The notes under the pieces are model-generated. The model worked only from the letters and a program-made list of their open reading frames with translations. It did not search any database and was not told the origin of the DNA. A stretch of 64,000 nucleotides of DNA from Mycobacterium sp. 050128. Lineage in GTDB: Bacteria; Actinomycetota; Actinomycetes; Mycobacteriales; Mycobacteriaceae. The DNA lies in NCBI RefSeq assembly GCF_036409155.1, contig NZ_JAZGLW010000008.1, forward strand, positions 69,627-133,626, given 5' to 3'. Both the position numbers and the translations under genes were made by a program. Positions 25,726 through 34,000 of the stretch are shown piece by piece; within the stretch, counting starts at the first letter, position 1; each line of letters opens with the position of its first letter.

Positions 25726-27524
25726 GCGCCCGTGAATACTTCGACATGGGAATCAGCCGCCTGGGCTTTGGTGAGGGCCAGGCCGACTTCCCGGGGGCAC
25801 GCGAAGCCTTCACCCAAGCCACTGACATGGATCCCGGCATGTGCGACGCCTGGATGGGGTTGGCATACGCGGGCGATGTCACCCCTGACACCTTGCGCGG
25901 CGCCTACGACGCGCTCTCAACGTTGCACCGCGAAACGCGCCGGGTCGGCCTAGCCGATTCAGCGTTGGCGCCCACGGTGGCAACGCCATTCCTCATTGAT
26001 CTCTACCCGTACACCCCCACCGGGGTCACTCTCGCCTACGCGGCGACACTGGTGAGCCAGGGCGACTACGATCAGGCCGAGAAGCTCCTCGACGAGGTCG
26101 ACCTGACCATCGAACCGGCCCAGGCCCAGATCCACCGCTTCGTCGGGGCCACCATGTTCTTCCTAACGCGCCGCTGGACCGACGTGCTGGACTGGACCTC
26201 GCAGAGCTCGGCAACCAGCGGCGGCATCGTGGAGACCGCCACCCGCCTACTCAAGGGAATCGCCCAAACCTCGCTCGGTCAGTTCGAGGCCGCGATGGCC
26301 ACATTGACGTCCGTCGTGACGCAAGCCGAGCAGGCCAGACTCGCCCAGAGCGTCGATACTTCCCACCTCCTGGCTGAGGCGGCCCTGTATCGCGGGCTGT
26401 GCCACCGCGCAATGGGGGACGAGGCGTCCGCCCGCAAAGAATTCAGCGCAGCCAGCGTCGACGGCCAGCTGCGCCCCGACGCCGCCGCCGCCCTCGATGA
26501 CCCCACCTATGGCGTGACCGTGACTACCCCCGATGTCATTGAAGCCCGCTCCAACCGGTGGGATCCCAATTCCGGGCCCAGCGTCGCTGACCTGCGCAGG
26601 GCCGAGCAACGCAAAGAAGCCGTACGCGTCCTCGAGCGCGCCGAACGCGAGCTCGACGAATTCATCGGGCTGCGCCGCGTCAAAGAGCACGTCAAGGAAC
26701 TCAAGTTCGTCAAGGTCTACGACCAGAAGATGGCCGAACGCGGCGTGCAGATCGGCGAGCGTGACACCTTGCACATGACTCTGGTCGGCCCGCCGGGAAC
26801 CGCGAAAACCTCGATAGCACGGCTGATTTGCGAGATGTATTTCGGCCTGGGCATCCTCGAATCACCCGAATTCATCGAAGTCTCGCGCAAGGATCTTGTC
26901 GACGAGCACATCGGTGGCACCGAGAAGAGAACTTCAGCGATTCTGGAAGCGGCCAAGGGCTGCGCATTGTTCATCGACGAGGCACCCGAACTGTACAAAC
27001 CCGACAACGAACGCGATTTCGGCCATATCGCCGTCGACGTCATCATGAAGTGGGCCGAGGATCACCGACACGACACCATGATCGCCATGGCCGGCTACGC
27101 CAGCCCGATGAACCGACTCTTAAGCGCCAACCCCGGTCTGCGGTCACGATTCCCGTTTCAGCTCGAATTCACCTCATGCGACACCGACGACCTAGTAAGG
27201 ATCGCTGAGCTCTTCGCCGCGCGGTTCCACGTGGCCATGGAACCCGCCGCCCTCAAACGCTTCAGCAGCACAGCGGAGTGGCTATGCAACACCCCAAGTA
27301 CACGACCCGGCGAGCCGCAGATGCTCATCGACGTCGCCGCCAATGGCCGATTCGCACGAACGGTCATCGAACAAGCCCTGCGAAAAGCCAAGGCCCGCAT
27401 CGCCGCCGATCCCACCGTGGACCTACTCACCGCCGACCTGGGCAGCATCAGCACGATCACGCAAGCCGACATGGACGCCGCCCTCAACGACGTCCTGCTG
27501 TCCCTTGAGCTTGTGACGCCCTGA
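25722..27524 (+). CDS. eccA: EccA, ESX cytosolic AAA+ ATPase
   Basis: A 600-aa CbbX/EccA-type AAA+ protein. The N-terminal about 290 aa is a TPR-like helical domain. The C-terminal AAA+ module has Walker A GPPGTAKT at about residues 356-363, Walker B LFIDEA with Asp419/Glu420, sensor and 'LRSRFPFQLEF' box. EccA is thought to release EspG from PE-PPE substrates. Although an ESX gene, it is last in the T4SS run: its GTG overlaps the VirB6-like stop by 4 nt. This gives direct sequence evidence of coupling between the two secretion systems. Confidence 0.93.
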   Translation: MSAREYFDMGISRLGFGEGQADFPGAREAFTQATDMDPGMCDAWMGLAYAGDVTPDTLRGAYDALSTLHRETRRVGLADSALAPTVATPFLIDLYPYTPTGVTLAYAATLVSQGDYDQAEKLLDEVDLTIEPAQAQIHRFVGATMFFLTRRWTDVLDWTSQSSATSGGIVETATRLLKGIAQTSLGQFEAAMATLTSVVTQAEQARLAQSVDTSHLLAEAALYRGLCHRAMGDEASARKEFSAASVDGQLRPDAAAALDDPTYGVTVTTPDVIEARSNRWDPNSGPSVADLRRAEQRKEAVRVLERAERELDEFIGLRRVKEHVKELKFVKVYDQKMAERGVQIGERDTLHMTLVGPPGTAKTSIARLICEMYFGLGILESPEFIEVSRKDLVDEHIGGTEKRTSAILEAAKGCALFIDEAPELYKPDNERDFGHIAVDVIMKWAEDHRHDTMIAMAGYASPMNRLLSANPGLRSRFPFQLEFTSCDTDDLVRIAELFAARFHVAMEPAALKRFSSTAEWLCNTPSTRPGEPQMLIDVAANGRFARTVIEQALRKAKARIAADPTVDLLTADLGSISTITQADMDAALNDVLLSLELVTP

Positions 27525-27525
27525 A

Positions 27526-27790
27526 CCGCCCACACGTGTCAACCCCCGGCACACCTCCGACAGGTGTGAGTGCTGCGGTCACGCAGCACCCGAGAATCGC
27601 GTCAGCCAAGCGGGGAATTCCTCTGCCAACGGTGCGGCCACTGCGCCGGCAGACGAACATGCCGCACGGCAACATACTCCGGGCTGGACTGGCCGCACCG
27701 CAACCGCGGCGTAAAAGAGGCCGGTCGCTTCCAGCGGCCGGAGAAGTCACAAGCACATGGATGTCGCCCCCTCCAGCACCTCGACTAACT
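27526..27790 (+). pseudogene. tnpB (IS200/IS605-IS607-type OrfB) C-terminal remnant
   Basis: Just after the eccA stop the three forward frames together spell the end of a TnpB protein. 'RVNPRHTSDRCECCGHAAPE' continues to 'NRVSQA' in one frame, 'EFLCQRCGH' in the next, 'ADEHAARQ', then 'NILRAGLAAPQPRR' in the third. This is the CxxC...CxxC zinc ribbon followed by the 'NAARNIL-AGLA' end of TnpB. At least two frameshifts and the absence of the RuvC domain show decay. No TnpA partner or intact end was seen. Confidence 0.7.
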
Positions 27791-27908
27791 TGCCTGCTGT
27801 CGAAGTTGGGCGCGGTGGTAGAGAAACCGACACCTGAGGTCTTAGGGTGCTGGTCAGTGTCGCTCTGCGGCGGACATCTATTAGATCCGATTTCGGTGAA
27901 GGACGGCT

Positions 27909-28376
27909 ATGGGCGACGCGATTAACGGCGAAGACGTGACACTCGTTTGGACCTACGCTGCCAACTGCATCCTGTACGAGGAAGATGGGGGTCCAGCGGA
28001 GCTAAATATTGGCTCCACCCTTGAGCCGCATTTGGTGTCGCGGTCCGAGGCGTTTCGGGATCTTTACGCGCACCAACTGCTCGAATCACTTGGTGCAGAA
28101 CGGGACCGGATCACTGCGCTTGCGAGGTCGATTCCCCTCGCTCGGCGACAGAGCCCCTCCGCTGAGGCTGTGTGGAGCATCGCGGTGGATCTGTGCCAAC
28201 GAGCCAACGCGATCATCGAGGCCACAGGCGCGGCCGACGATGGCCGCGCCCGGCGCCGGTTACTTGCCGGAACCAAACATCTCAATCGCACGGTGGTACT
28301 CGGCCAGTGGGTGCCTTCCTATCAGGTGGAGATAGACAACGAACTGCTGCAAGAACTTTCCGCCGTAGATGAATGA
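27909..28376 (+). CDS. Hypothetical protein
   Basis: A 155-aa, mostly helical protein of unknown family. ATG 27909 is preceded by GAAGGAC at about 27898. It has an alternating hydrophobic/charged pattern ('AVWSIAVDLCQRANAIIEAT') and no membrane segment. Monocistronic, between the tnpB remnant and a convergent GNAT gene. Function cannot be inferred from sequence or context. Confidence 0.55.
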   Translation: MGDAINGEDVTLVWTYAANCILYEEDGGPAELNIGSTLEPHLVSRSEAFRDLYAHQLLESLGAERDRITALARSIPLARRQSPSAEAVWSIAVDLCQRANAIIEATGAADDGRARRRLLAGTKHLNRTVVLGQWVPSYQVEIDNELLQELSAVDE

Positions 28377-28563
28377 TCGGAGAGAGTTGACCGATCCCCG
28401 CGGGGTGAAGCCGATCCCGTCTCTTGGTCCGCGTAGCGGGCCGTTGTCGTAGGTGTGGTGACCGGACCCCAGGAATTGGTCCACGCGACTTGCGAGAGTC
28501 GGTTTGGTCGTTCCGGTTGCAGCGTAGCGGGGAAGCGGGCGATCACAGCGGGAATTTCTTTGC

Positions 28564-29043
28564 TCAGGTCCGTACATCCGGTAGGCGGAAGTCGCGCTGC
28601 ATGAATGTGGAGTCAGCTGCGGTGAAACCGAACTTGGCGTAGACGGCGTGTGCATCGTTGGTGTGCAGCATCCATCGGAAGTCACGACCAGGGCCCTCAT
28701 CGATCATGACCCGCAGAATTCCGGTGCCGACGCCGCGACCGCGCTCGCGGCGATGGACGTACACGTCGGCTAGGTAGGCGACGGCGGCACCGTCGGAGAA
28801 CGCCCGCGCGAAACCCACCATCCGGCCGTCAACGGCGTCGTATGCGCCGACCACCCGCCAGGCAGTGTGGAGTTGCTGTTCGAACATGTCACGAGTGCGG
28901 TACTTGGCCCAGTAGGCATGGTCGATCAGTTCTTGCCAAAGCCAATCACGATCCACACGGTCTACGGTGGTGCAAAACTCGACCTCCAACGATTGGGTGT
29001 GGTCCCGGATCGGTGTCACTCGGCCAGTATCGCGAGCCAGCAC
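28564..29043 (-). CDS. GNAT-family N-acetyltransferase
   Basis: A 159-aa acetyltransferase. GNAT motif A is clear, 'LADVYVHRRERGRGVGTGIL', with the R/Q-x-x-G-x-G/A acetyl-CoA loop; the C-terminal 'YAKFGFTAADSTFMQRD' is motif B. Length is normal for single-domain GNATs. The start is uncertain: GTG 29043 or GTG 29022. It transfers acetyl from acetyl-CoA to an amine; the substrate is unknown. Alone on the reverse strand with hypothetical genes either side, so likely accessory cargo. Confidence 0.8.
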   Translation of the reverse strand: MLARDTGRVTPIRDHTQSLEVEFCTTVDRVDRDWLWQELIDHAYWAKYRTRDMFEQQLHTAWRVVGAYDAVDGRMVGFARAFSDGAAVAYLADVYVHRRERGRGVGTGILRVMIDEGPGRDFRWMLHTNDAHAVYAKFGFTAADSTFMQRDFRLPDVRT

Positions 29044-29240
29044 TCCACCGCGCTACCGGATTTCGACGCTCACTGTGCAGCCTGGGGTTGACGGTCCTCC
29101 TCGTGCGACGTCGGTGGGTGCAGGCGACGGCATAGACCGCTGGGGGCTGATAACCCAGTGCGCTGTATCCTGCGATCTTCAGTCGCGGGAGAAGGTCAAC
29201 AGTAACCGCATGAAAAAATGGTCGTCATGAGCAGTTTGGT

Positions 29241-30335
29241 GTGCGCCCGGTCCGCCTGGAGGCGACGGTGAGTCGGCGGCGCACCGCGGCGCCGTGGGCG
29301 GCGACCAGCGTTCCCGTCATTCGCCGCCAGTGGTGCAACGCGCTTGACGCGGTTGCTGAGATCTCGTTCGACCAGTACAAGGTCCCGCCTCCGCCGAACA
29401 GTCCGGCGGCCGCCGACCCTGCGGCGGTACGGAAGGTTCAACGGCTCGTGGCGAAGTTCGAGTCCATTGCGCCAACGATCAGTGCGGAAGCCAACGCGTT
29501 GCGCGGCGCCGAACTGTACTGGGTGTCGCGCGACATGGTCGACGTCGTGCGCCGGGCAGCTGGTTCCCTACCTGAGTGGACGCCGGCGGCTGCCCTACCG
29601 TCTCCCGTCGGCCTGTTGTGTTGGGCCAGATCAGCGGGCACCGTGTCCTCCGGGCTCCTGCGGCCAGAGGCGGTCGAAGCCGACCTCAACACGCCCGGAC
29701 ATACCCACCTCGGATTGAGCGGGCTCACCTCGACGATCACCGAGCTCCCGTGGGATGGAGTGTGGTGGTGGGACCGGCCAGAGAACAACCTGCTTCAACT
29801 GGTGCCGTTCTCACGCCAGGACCAAGACCTCGACATACTGCGCCTCGCCGGCACCACCTCACCCGTGTGGGCGGCGCAAAGCATCTTCATCAACCGCGAT
29901 GTGCCGCGCACCGAGGAAGCCACCGGCTCTGAACAGGCGCATCCCTTCATTAGCGCTGTCGGCGCCGCTTGGCTGCTCATGGCCGAGGCGAACGTAACCC
30001 AAACCCGCGTTATCGGACGGTCAGCACAGCCACTGTCGGGCCCAGACGATGCTCTCGATGGCGACGCGCCAACCGTGGGGCCGGCGCGAGCACCGTCTAC
30101 GGTGACGCTCGTCGAGCTGCGGGCCCGGGCCGCAACGTCTGAGCCCAGCGCGGCTGCTTCCGGACGTGGTTACACGCATCGCTTTCCGGTAACCGGACAT
30201 TGGCGTCAGCAGGCGTACGGGCCAAATCACAGTTGGCGGAAGCCTCGCTACATTGGCGACTACATCAAGGGCCCCGAAGGTGCCCCGTTGATTGCCCCTA
30301 AACCGAGAGTGCACGTCCTACGCAAAGGACGCTAA
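29241..30335 (+). CDS. Hypothetical plasmid protein
   Basis: A 364-aa protein (GTG 29241; GTG 29268 is an alternative) with no recognised family. It has Trp-rich stretches ('ITELPWDGVWWWDRPENN') and a conserved-looking C-terminus with 'HRFPVTGHWRQQAYGPNHSW' followed by 'YIGDYIKGPEGAPL', a pattern seen in actinobacterial plasmid/phage hypothetical proteins. No TM helix or signal peptide. The middle third is variable and Pro/Ala-rich. Confident as a coding region, not in function. Confidence 0.7.
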   Translation: MRPVRLEATVSRRRTAAPWAATSVPVIRRQWCNALDAVAEISFDQYKVPPPPNSPAAADPAAVRKVQRLVAKFESIAPTISAEANALRGAELYWVSRDMVDVVRRAAGSLPEWTPAAALPSPVGLLCWARSAGTVSSGLLRPEAVEADLNTPGHTHLGLSGLTSTITELPWDGVWWWDRPENNLLQLVPFSRQDQDLDILRLAGTTSPVWAAQSIFINRDVPRTEEATGSEQAHPFISAVGAAWLLMAEANVTQTRVIGRSAQPLSGPDDALDGDAPTVGPARAPSTVTLVELRARAATSEPSAAASGRGYTHRFPVTGHWRQQAYGPNHSWRKPRYIGDYIKGPEGAPLIAPKPRVHVLRKGR

Positions 30336-30366
30336 TGCGGCGGTCCTCAGAGGGTCGACCTCAGGT

Positions 30367-30609
30367 TCAAGCCTTCCCGGGATGCTCCCAGTCCTCGAAC
30401 CGAACGGCGCGAGTCGGGTCCGCAGCATCGCGCTCAAGCTTCTCCATATACCCGGGACGTCGTCGAAGCGCGTCTTCGAGGGCGGATCGCACAACCGCCG
30501 GAGTTAGGGTGATTGTGCCGTCAGGGCTGGTCGACACCATATACAGGTCGTATTGTGCGCTCTTGGGCAGAGTGATCCGTCGGCGGTTGTCCACCTCAAT
30601 CAAGTCCAC
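30367..30609 (-). CDS. AbrB/SpoVT-like small DNA-binding protein (possible antitoxin)
   Basis: An 80-aa protein. 'IEVDNRRRITLPKSAQYDLY' followed by 'SPDGTITLTP' fits the swapped-hairpin AbrB fold used by many antitoxins. The C-terminal half is charged and flexible. GTG start with GGGAGGA 5 nt upstream. It is divergent from a small gene at 30756 whose product resembles ParE/RelE-type toxins. The shared promoter contains a dyad around GGGTT-A-AACCC. Antitoxin role is inferred. Confidence 0.65.
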   Translation of the reverse strand: MDLIEVDNRRRITLPKSAQYDLYMVSTSPDGTITLTPAVVRSALEDALRRRPGYMEKLERDAADPTRAVRFEDWEHPGKA

Positions 30610-30641
30610 GAAGTCCTCCCGTATATGACAGCGCGCTGATA

Positions 30642-30676
30642 ATTAAACTTATCGGGTTAAACCCATCAAGTCCAAT
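30642..30676. promoter_or_regulatory. Dyad in the divergent AbrB-like/ParE-like promoter
   Basis: GGGTT-A-AACCC at 30654-30664 lies inside a longer imperfect 25-bp dyad beginning ACTT and ending AAGT (about 30647-30671). The surrounding stretch is AT-rich compared with the rest of the window. A plausible autoregulatory operator for the AbrB-like protein. Confidence 0.45.
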
Positions 30677-30755
30677 ACGGCAGGAGGGTTTGGGGGTAAA
30701 AGGGCACCAGGGTATAGGGTTGGTGCGCGTTGGTCCCAACCCAAGAGGAGCACCT

Positions 30756-31037
30756 GTGGCGCTCACGTTCGACCCCGAGGCCGCCGACCGGTGGAGGTCG
30801 CTGTGTCTCAGTACGCAGGCCTACGAGGGGCAGGTGCGCGCCGCGGTCGCGACCATCCTGCGGTCTCTTGCGCAGTCACCGCAGGATCATCGGGTCGGGG
30901 CGATCCAGTTCCTGACGACGCCAGTGACGTGGGCGAGGACAGTCGCGGCCACCGCGGGCGCAAACTGGCTGGTGGTCTGGACCGTGGACAACGCTGACAT
31001 CCGCGTTTTGAGAATTGAACCGGCGCCGTCCTTTTGA
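30756..31037 (+). CDS. Small ParE/RelE-like protein (possible toxin)
   Basis: A 93-aa protein from GTG 30756, chosen for AGAGGAG about 6 nt upstream; an upstream in-frame start at 30690 lacks one. The pattern 'DPEAADRWRSLCLST' (helix), 'AVATILRSLAQSPQDHR' (helix) and 'GANWLVVWTVDNADIRVLRI' (beta strands) resembles the ParE/RelE fold, in which two helices precede an antiparallel sheet. Divergent from the AbrB-like gene and convergent with the relaxase gene. Toxin activity is only inferred from fold pattern and pairing. Confidence 0.5.
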   Translation: MALTFDPEAADRWRSLCLSTQAYEGQVRAAVATILRSLAQSPQDHRVGAIQFLTTPVTWARTVAATAGANWLVVWTVDNADIRVLRIEPAPSF

Positions 31038-34000
31038 TTAGTCCGGGATTCCGATGTCTCGGGCGTCGTGCTCTGGGTGGTGGCCGCGGTCGCGCAGCCA
31101 GGTGGCCTCGAGGTGACGTTGGTAGGCCGCGCGGATTGTGTTGCGGAGTTGGTGTGCGTGGTTGAGGTGTTCGCGAAGCTGTTCGTCGAGCAGGGCTGGG
31201 TGCAGGCGCTGCGCCTGGATAAGTGCGGGGTCGAGGTCGGGCGCGCGTAGGCGGCCGAGGATGGCCGAGTCCGGGGGTGCGCCGATGGCGGTGGTCCACG
31301 GTAGTTCGGTGTCGAGGAGTTGCAGGAGCCGCTGGGCAGGCTTGGGGGGCCAGGTTGGGCTGGTGGTGTCGAGCAGGATGAGGCCGGACTGGGTAGCTGC
31401 GGCGTGTTCGGCGAGGTCAGCGATGACCGCGGGGTCTGCGCTGGCGGCGTCATCGACGATGAGGAGACTGCCGGGGGGTAGCTCGGGGTGCTGCTTGCCG
31501 GTGATGCCGGCATGGGCGTCGGTGATGGTGGCTGCGGTGTCGGCGAGCTCGTCGGCGACGGCGCCTTCGGCTTGGTCTCTGGTAGGGCTGCACCAGAGCA
31601 CTCTGCGGTCAGCCGATGCCGCTGCGCTGCGCAGCGTGTGCAAAGCGGCGCGGCGTTCGGCGCCGGGCTGGGCATGCACGACGGTGACCGCGAAGGGCAG
31701 CCTGGCGGTGTTGGTGATGGCGGCCGCGGCGGTGGGGGAGAGGTCGGTGACGGCGCTGGGGGCGATGTTGAGCGAGCGGTGGGGTTGGAAGCGGCTGGCG
31801 GCTTGCAGGACACGTAGCTCGGTAGCCAGGTGGTCGAGTTGGGCGGTGATGTGCTCGGCTGAACGGGTTTCGGCGGCCGCGAAGGCGGCGGCTGCCGCGA
31901 GTTCGGCGCGATCGAGGTCGCGGCGCAGCTGGGTGCAGCGACGTCGGGCCGCCAGGACGGCGCGATCGTCCTCCGAACGTACGGCGGCTAGGAGGTTGTC
32001 GACGTCGGCGCCGCTGATGACGCGCTCGGCGCCGCCTGCGGCTTGGGCACGCGCAGCGAGCGCTTCGCGCAGCGCAGCTTGGTAGCGTTCTGCGGGGGTG
32101 GTGTCGGGTAGGGCCATGAGGCGCAGCCGGACGTCGAATTTGGCCCACGCGAGGTCAAGCGGGTCGACATCGGGTTGCGACTGCAGCTTGGCGAGCTGGT
32201 CGCGGGCCCAGTCGACGTCGGCCTCTGCTGCCTCGTATTCGGCTTCAGCGTCGGCCCATTGGGCCGTGACGTCATGCAGTGCGATCAGGTAGGGGCGGTC
32301 GGCGTCGGCGCGTTGGCGCAGTTCGCGGATGCGGGGGGTGGCTTGGCGCATGGCGGGTCCGTCGCCAATCTTGGCGCGGGCATGCAGCGCGTCGTGGTCG
32401 GCCAGCGCCTGCTGGTATTCGGTGCGTAGGACCGTCAGGTCGAGCAGAGCCGCCGGCAGGGCCGGGGCATCTCCGCGTTGACGGGGTAAGTCTTCGAAGT
32501 CCAGGCCACCGAGTTCCTCAGCGCTGTCGGGCGCGGTGTTGATGGGGTCGGGCTCAACAAGTTCGGGATGCCACGGTTCGGTGGACAATTCGGTAGCGGG
32601 CATGTCGATCCTGGGGGAGTGCGGGTCGGGGGGAAGTTGCTCTTCTTCCTCGGGGTGCAGCGGGGGTTGTTCGGGCAGCGGGTGCTCGATGTGGTCGTGG
32701 TGGCCGCCGATGAGGTCGACGGTGTAGGTGATTGCTCGGGCGTATTGGTAAGCGGGGATGGTGTGGTCGGGGTCGACATCGGCGAGGTGTTCGGCGGCGA
32801 CGTGGAGTAAGTCGGCGGGGGTCCAGCGGGTGGGGTCGGCGGCGTTGACCGCCGAGACGAGGCCGGGCCAGGCCGGATCGGCGATGACGGATTCAGCTGC
32901 TGCTGACCCGAACACGTTGTGCAGGTCGGCGATCCAGGTGGGGCGCAGACCGGTATGGGGGGTGTCGAGGGTGGCCGTGGAGGTGAGTTCGCCGGCAAGG
33001 CGCCACCACAGGGCGGCGGCGGGCAATTCGTCGGGCAGTGGGCGCTCGGTGGCGGCGGCGCGCACGAGGGCGGGCAGGTCGGGACGGCTGGCGGCGGCTT
33101 CGGCGAGGTGGGCGGCCAGTTGTGGCCAGTGCCCGTCGGCCCGGATGCGCGGGTCGATGGAGTCGATCAGCTGCTCATAGCGGCGGGTGTGCGGGTTTTG
33201 GGTGCGTACGACTGCTTGGGCATGGTTTTCGAGCAGTTTCTGGACGGCGCGGGCGCGCGCTGCGTACTGAGGCGGCCCGAGCAGGCTGGTGTCTTCGGCG
33301 GCCACGTGGTGCGCGGCGCGGAAGACCGCGATTTCGGCGGTGAGCTGAGGGTTAGCGGCCAGCACGGGTTTGGCCCAGGCCGGTGCGGTGGCCGGTGTCC
33401 AGTCTTGGGTGACGGATTGGCGGATCTGGTCGGCGAGCTCGGCGACGCGCTGGGCGCGCCCGCGCAGGCAGTTCCCCCAGTCCGGGTCCTCGGCGAGCGA
33501 GGTGGGGGTGGCGGGCAGCCAGCGCAGCGGGCCGATACCGGTGGAGTGGCCGCCGGTGGGGTCAATGCGCCAGTCGATCACCGCGGCTGGGTCGTGGGCG
33601 CTGAACAGTTCGCCCGCTGTCGCGGCCTCGGTCAGTGTGGTGGCGGGGTCGCGGCCGTCGGCAGCCACGAGGGCCAGGTGTTTGCACAGCACCGGCCATG
33701 CTTCTGCTCGGGTCAAACCGGGGTAGAGATGGTCGGCGGTGATGTGCAGTTGGGCCAGCAGGGCAGGCGAAGCACGATGTTGTGCGGCTTCGCCCAAGGC
33801 GTCGTAGTACATGGCCGCGGCCGCGCCCAACCGCAGGAAGGGGTCGTGGGCCTCGCGGGCGGCGCTGGTGGCCGAGATTTGCGCTCCGTCGCGTGCCAAT
33901 GTCTTTGTGAGGACGTCGACGGCTGTTTCGGGGTGCGTCGCCTTGGGTGACAGCACTCGGTGCGGGTCGGATTCTGCCGTGGACAAGTAGATGTGGTTTT

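Noticed and set aside
27536..27925. 129-aa forward frame after eccA
   Set aside because: Only its middle matches TnpB, and neighbouring frames carry the rest, so it is a chance frame through a pseudogene.
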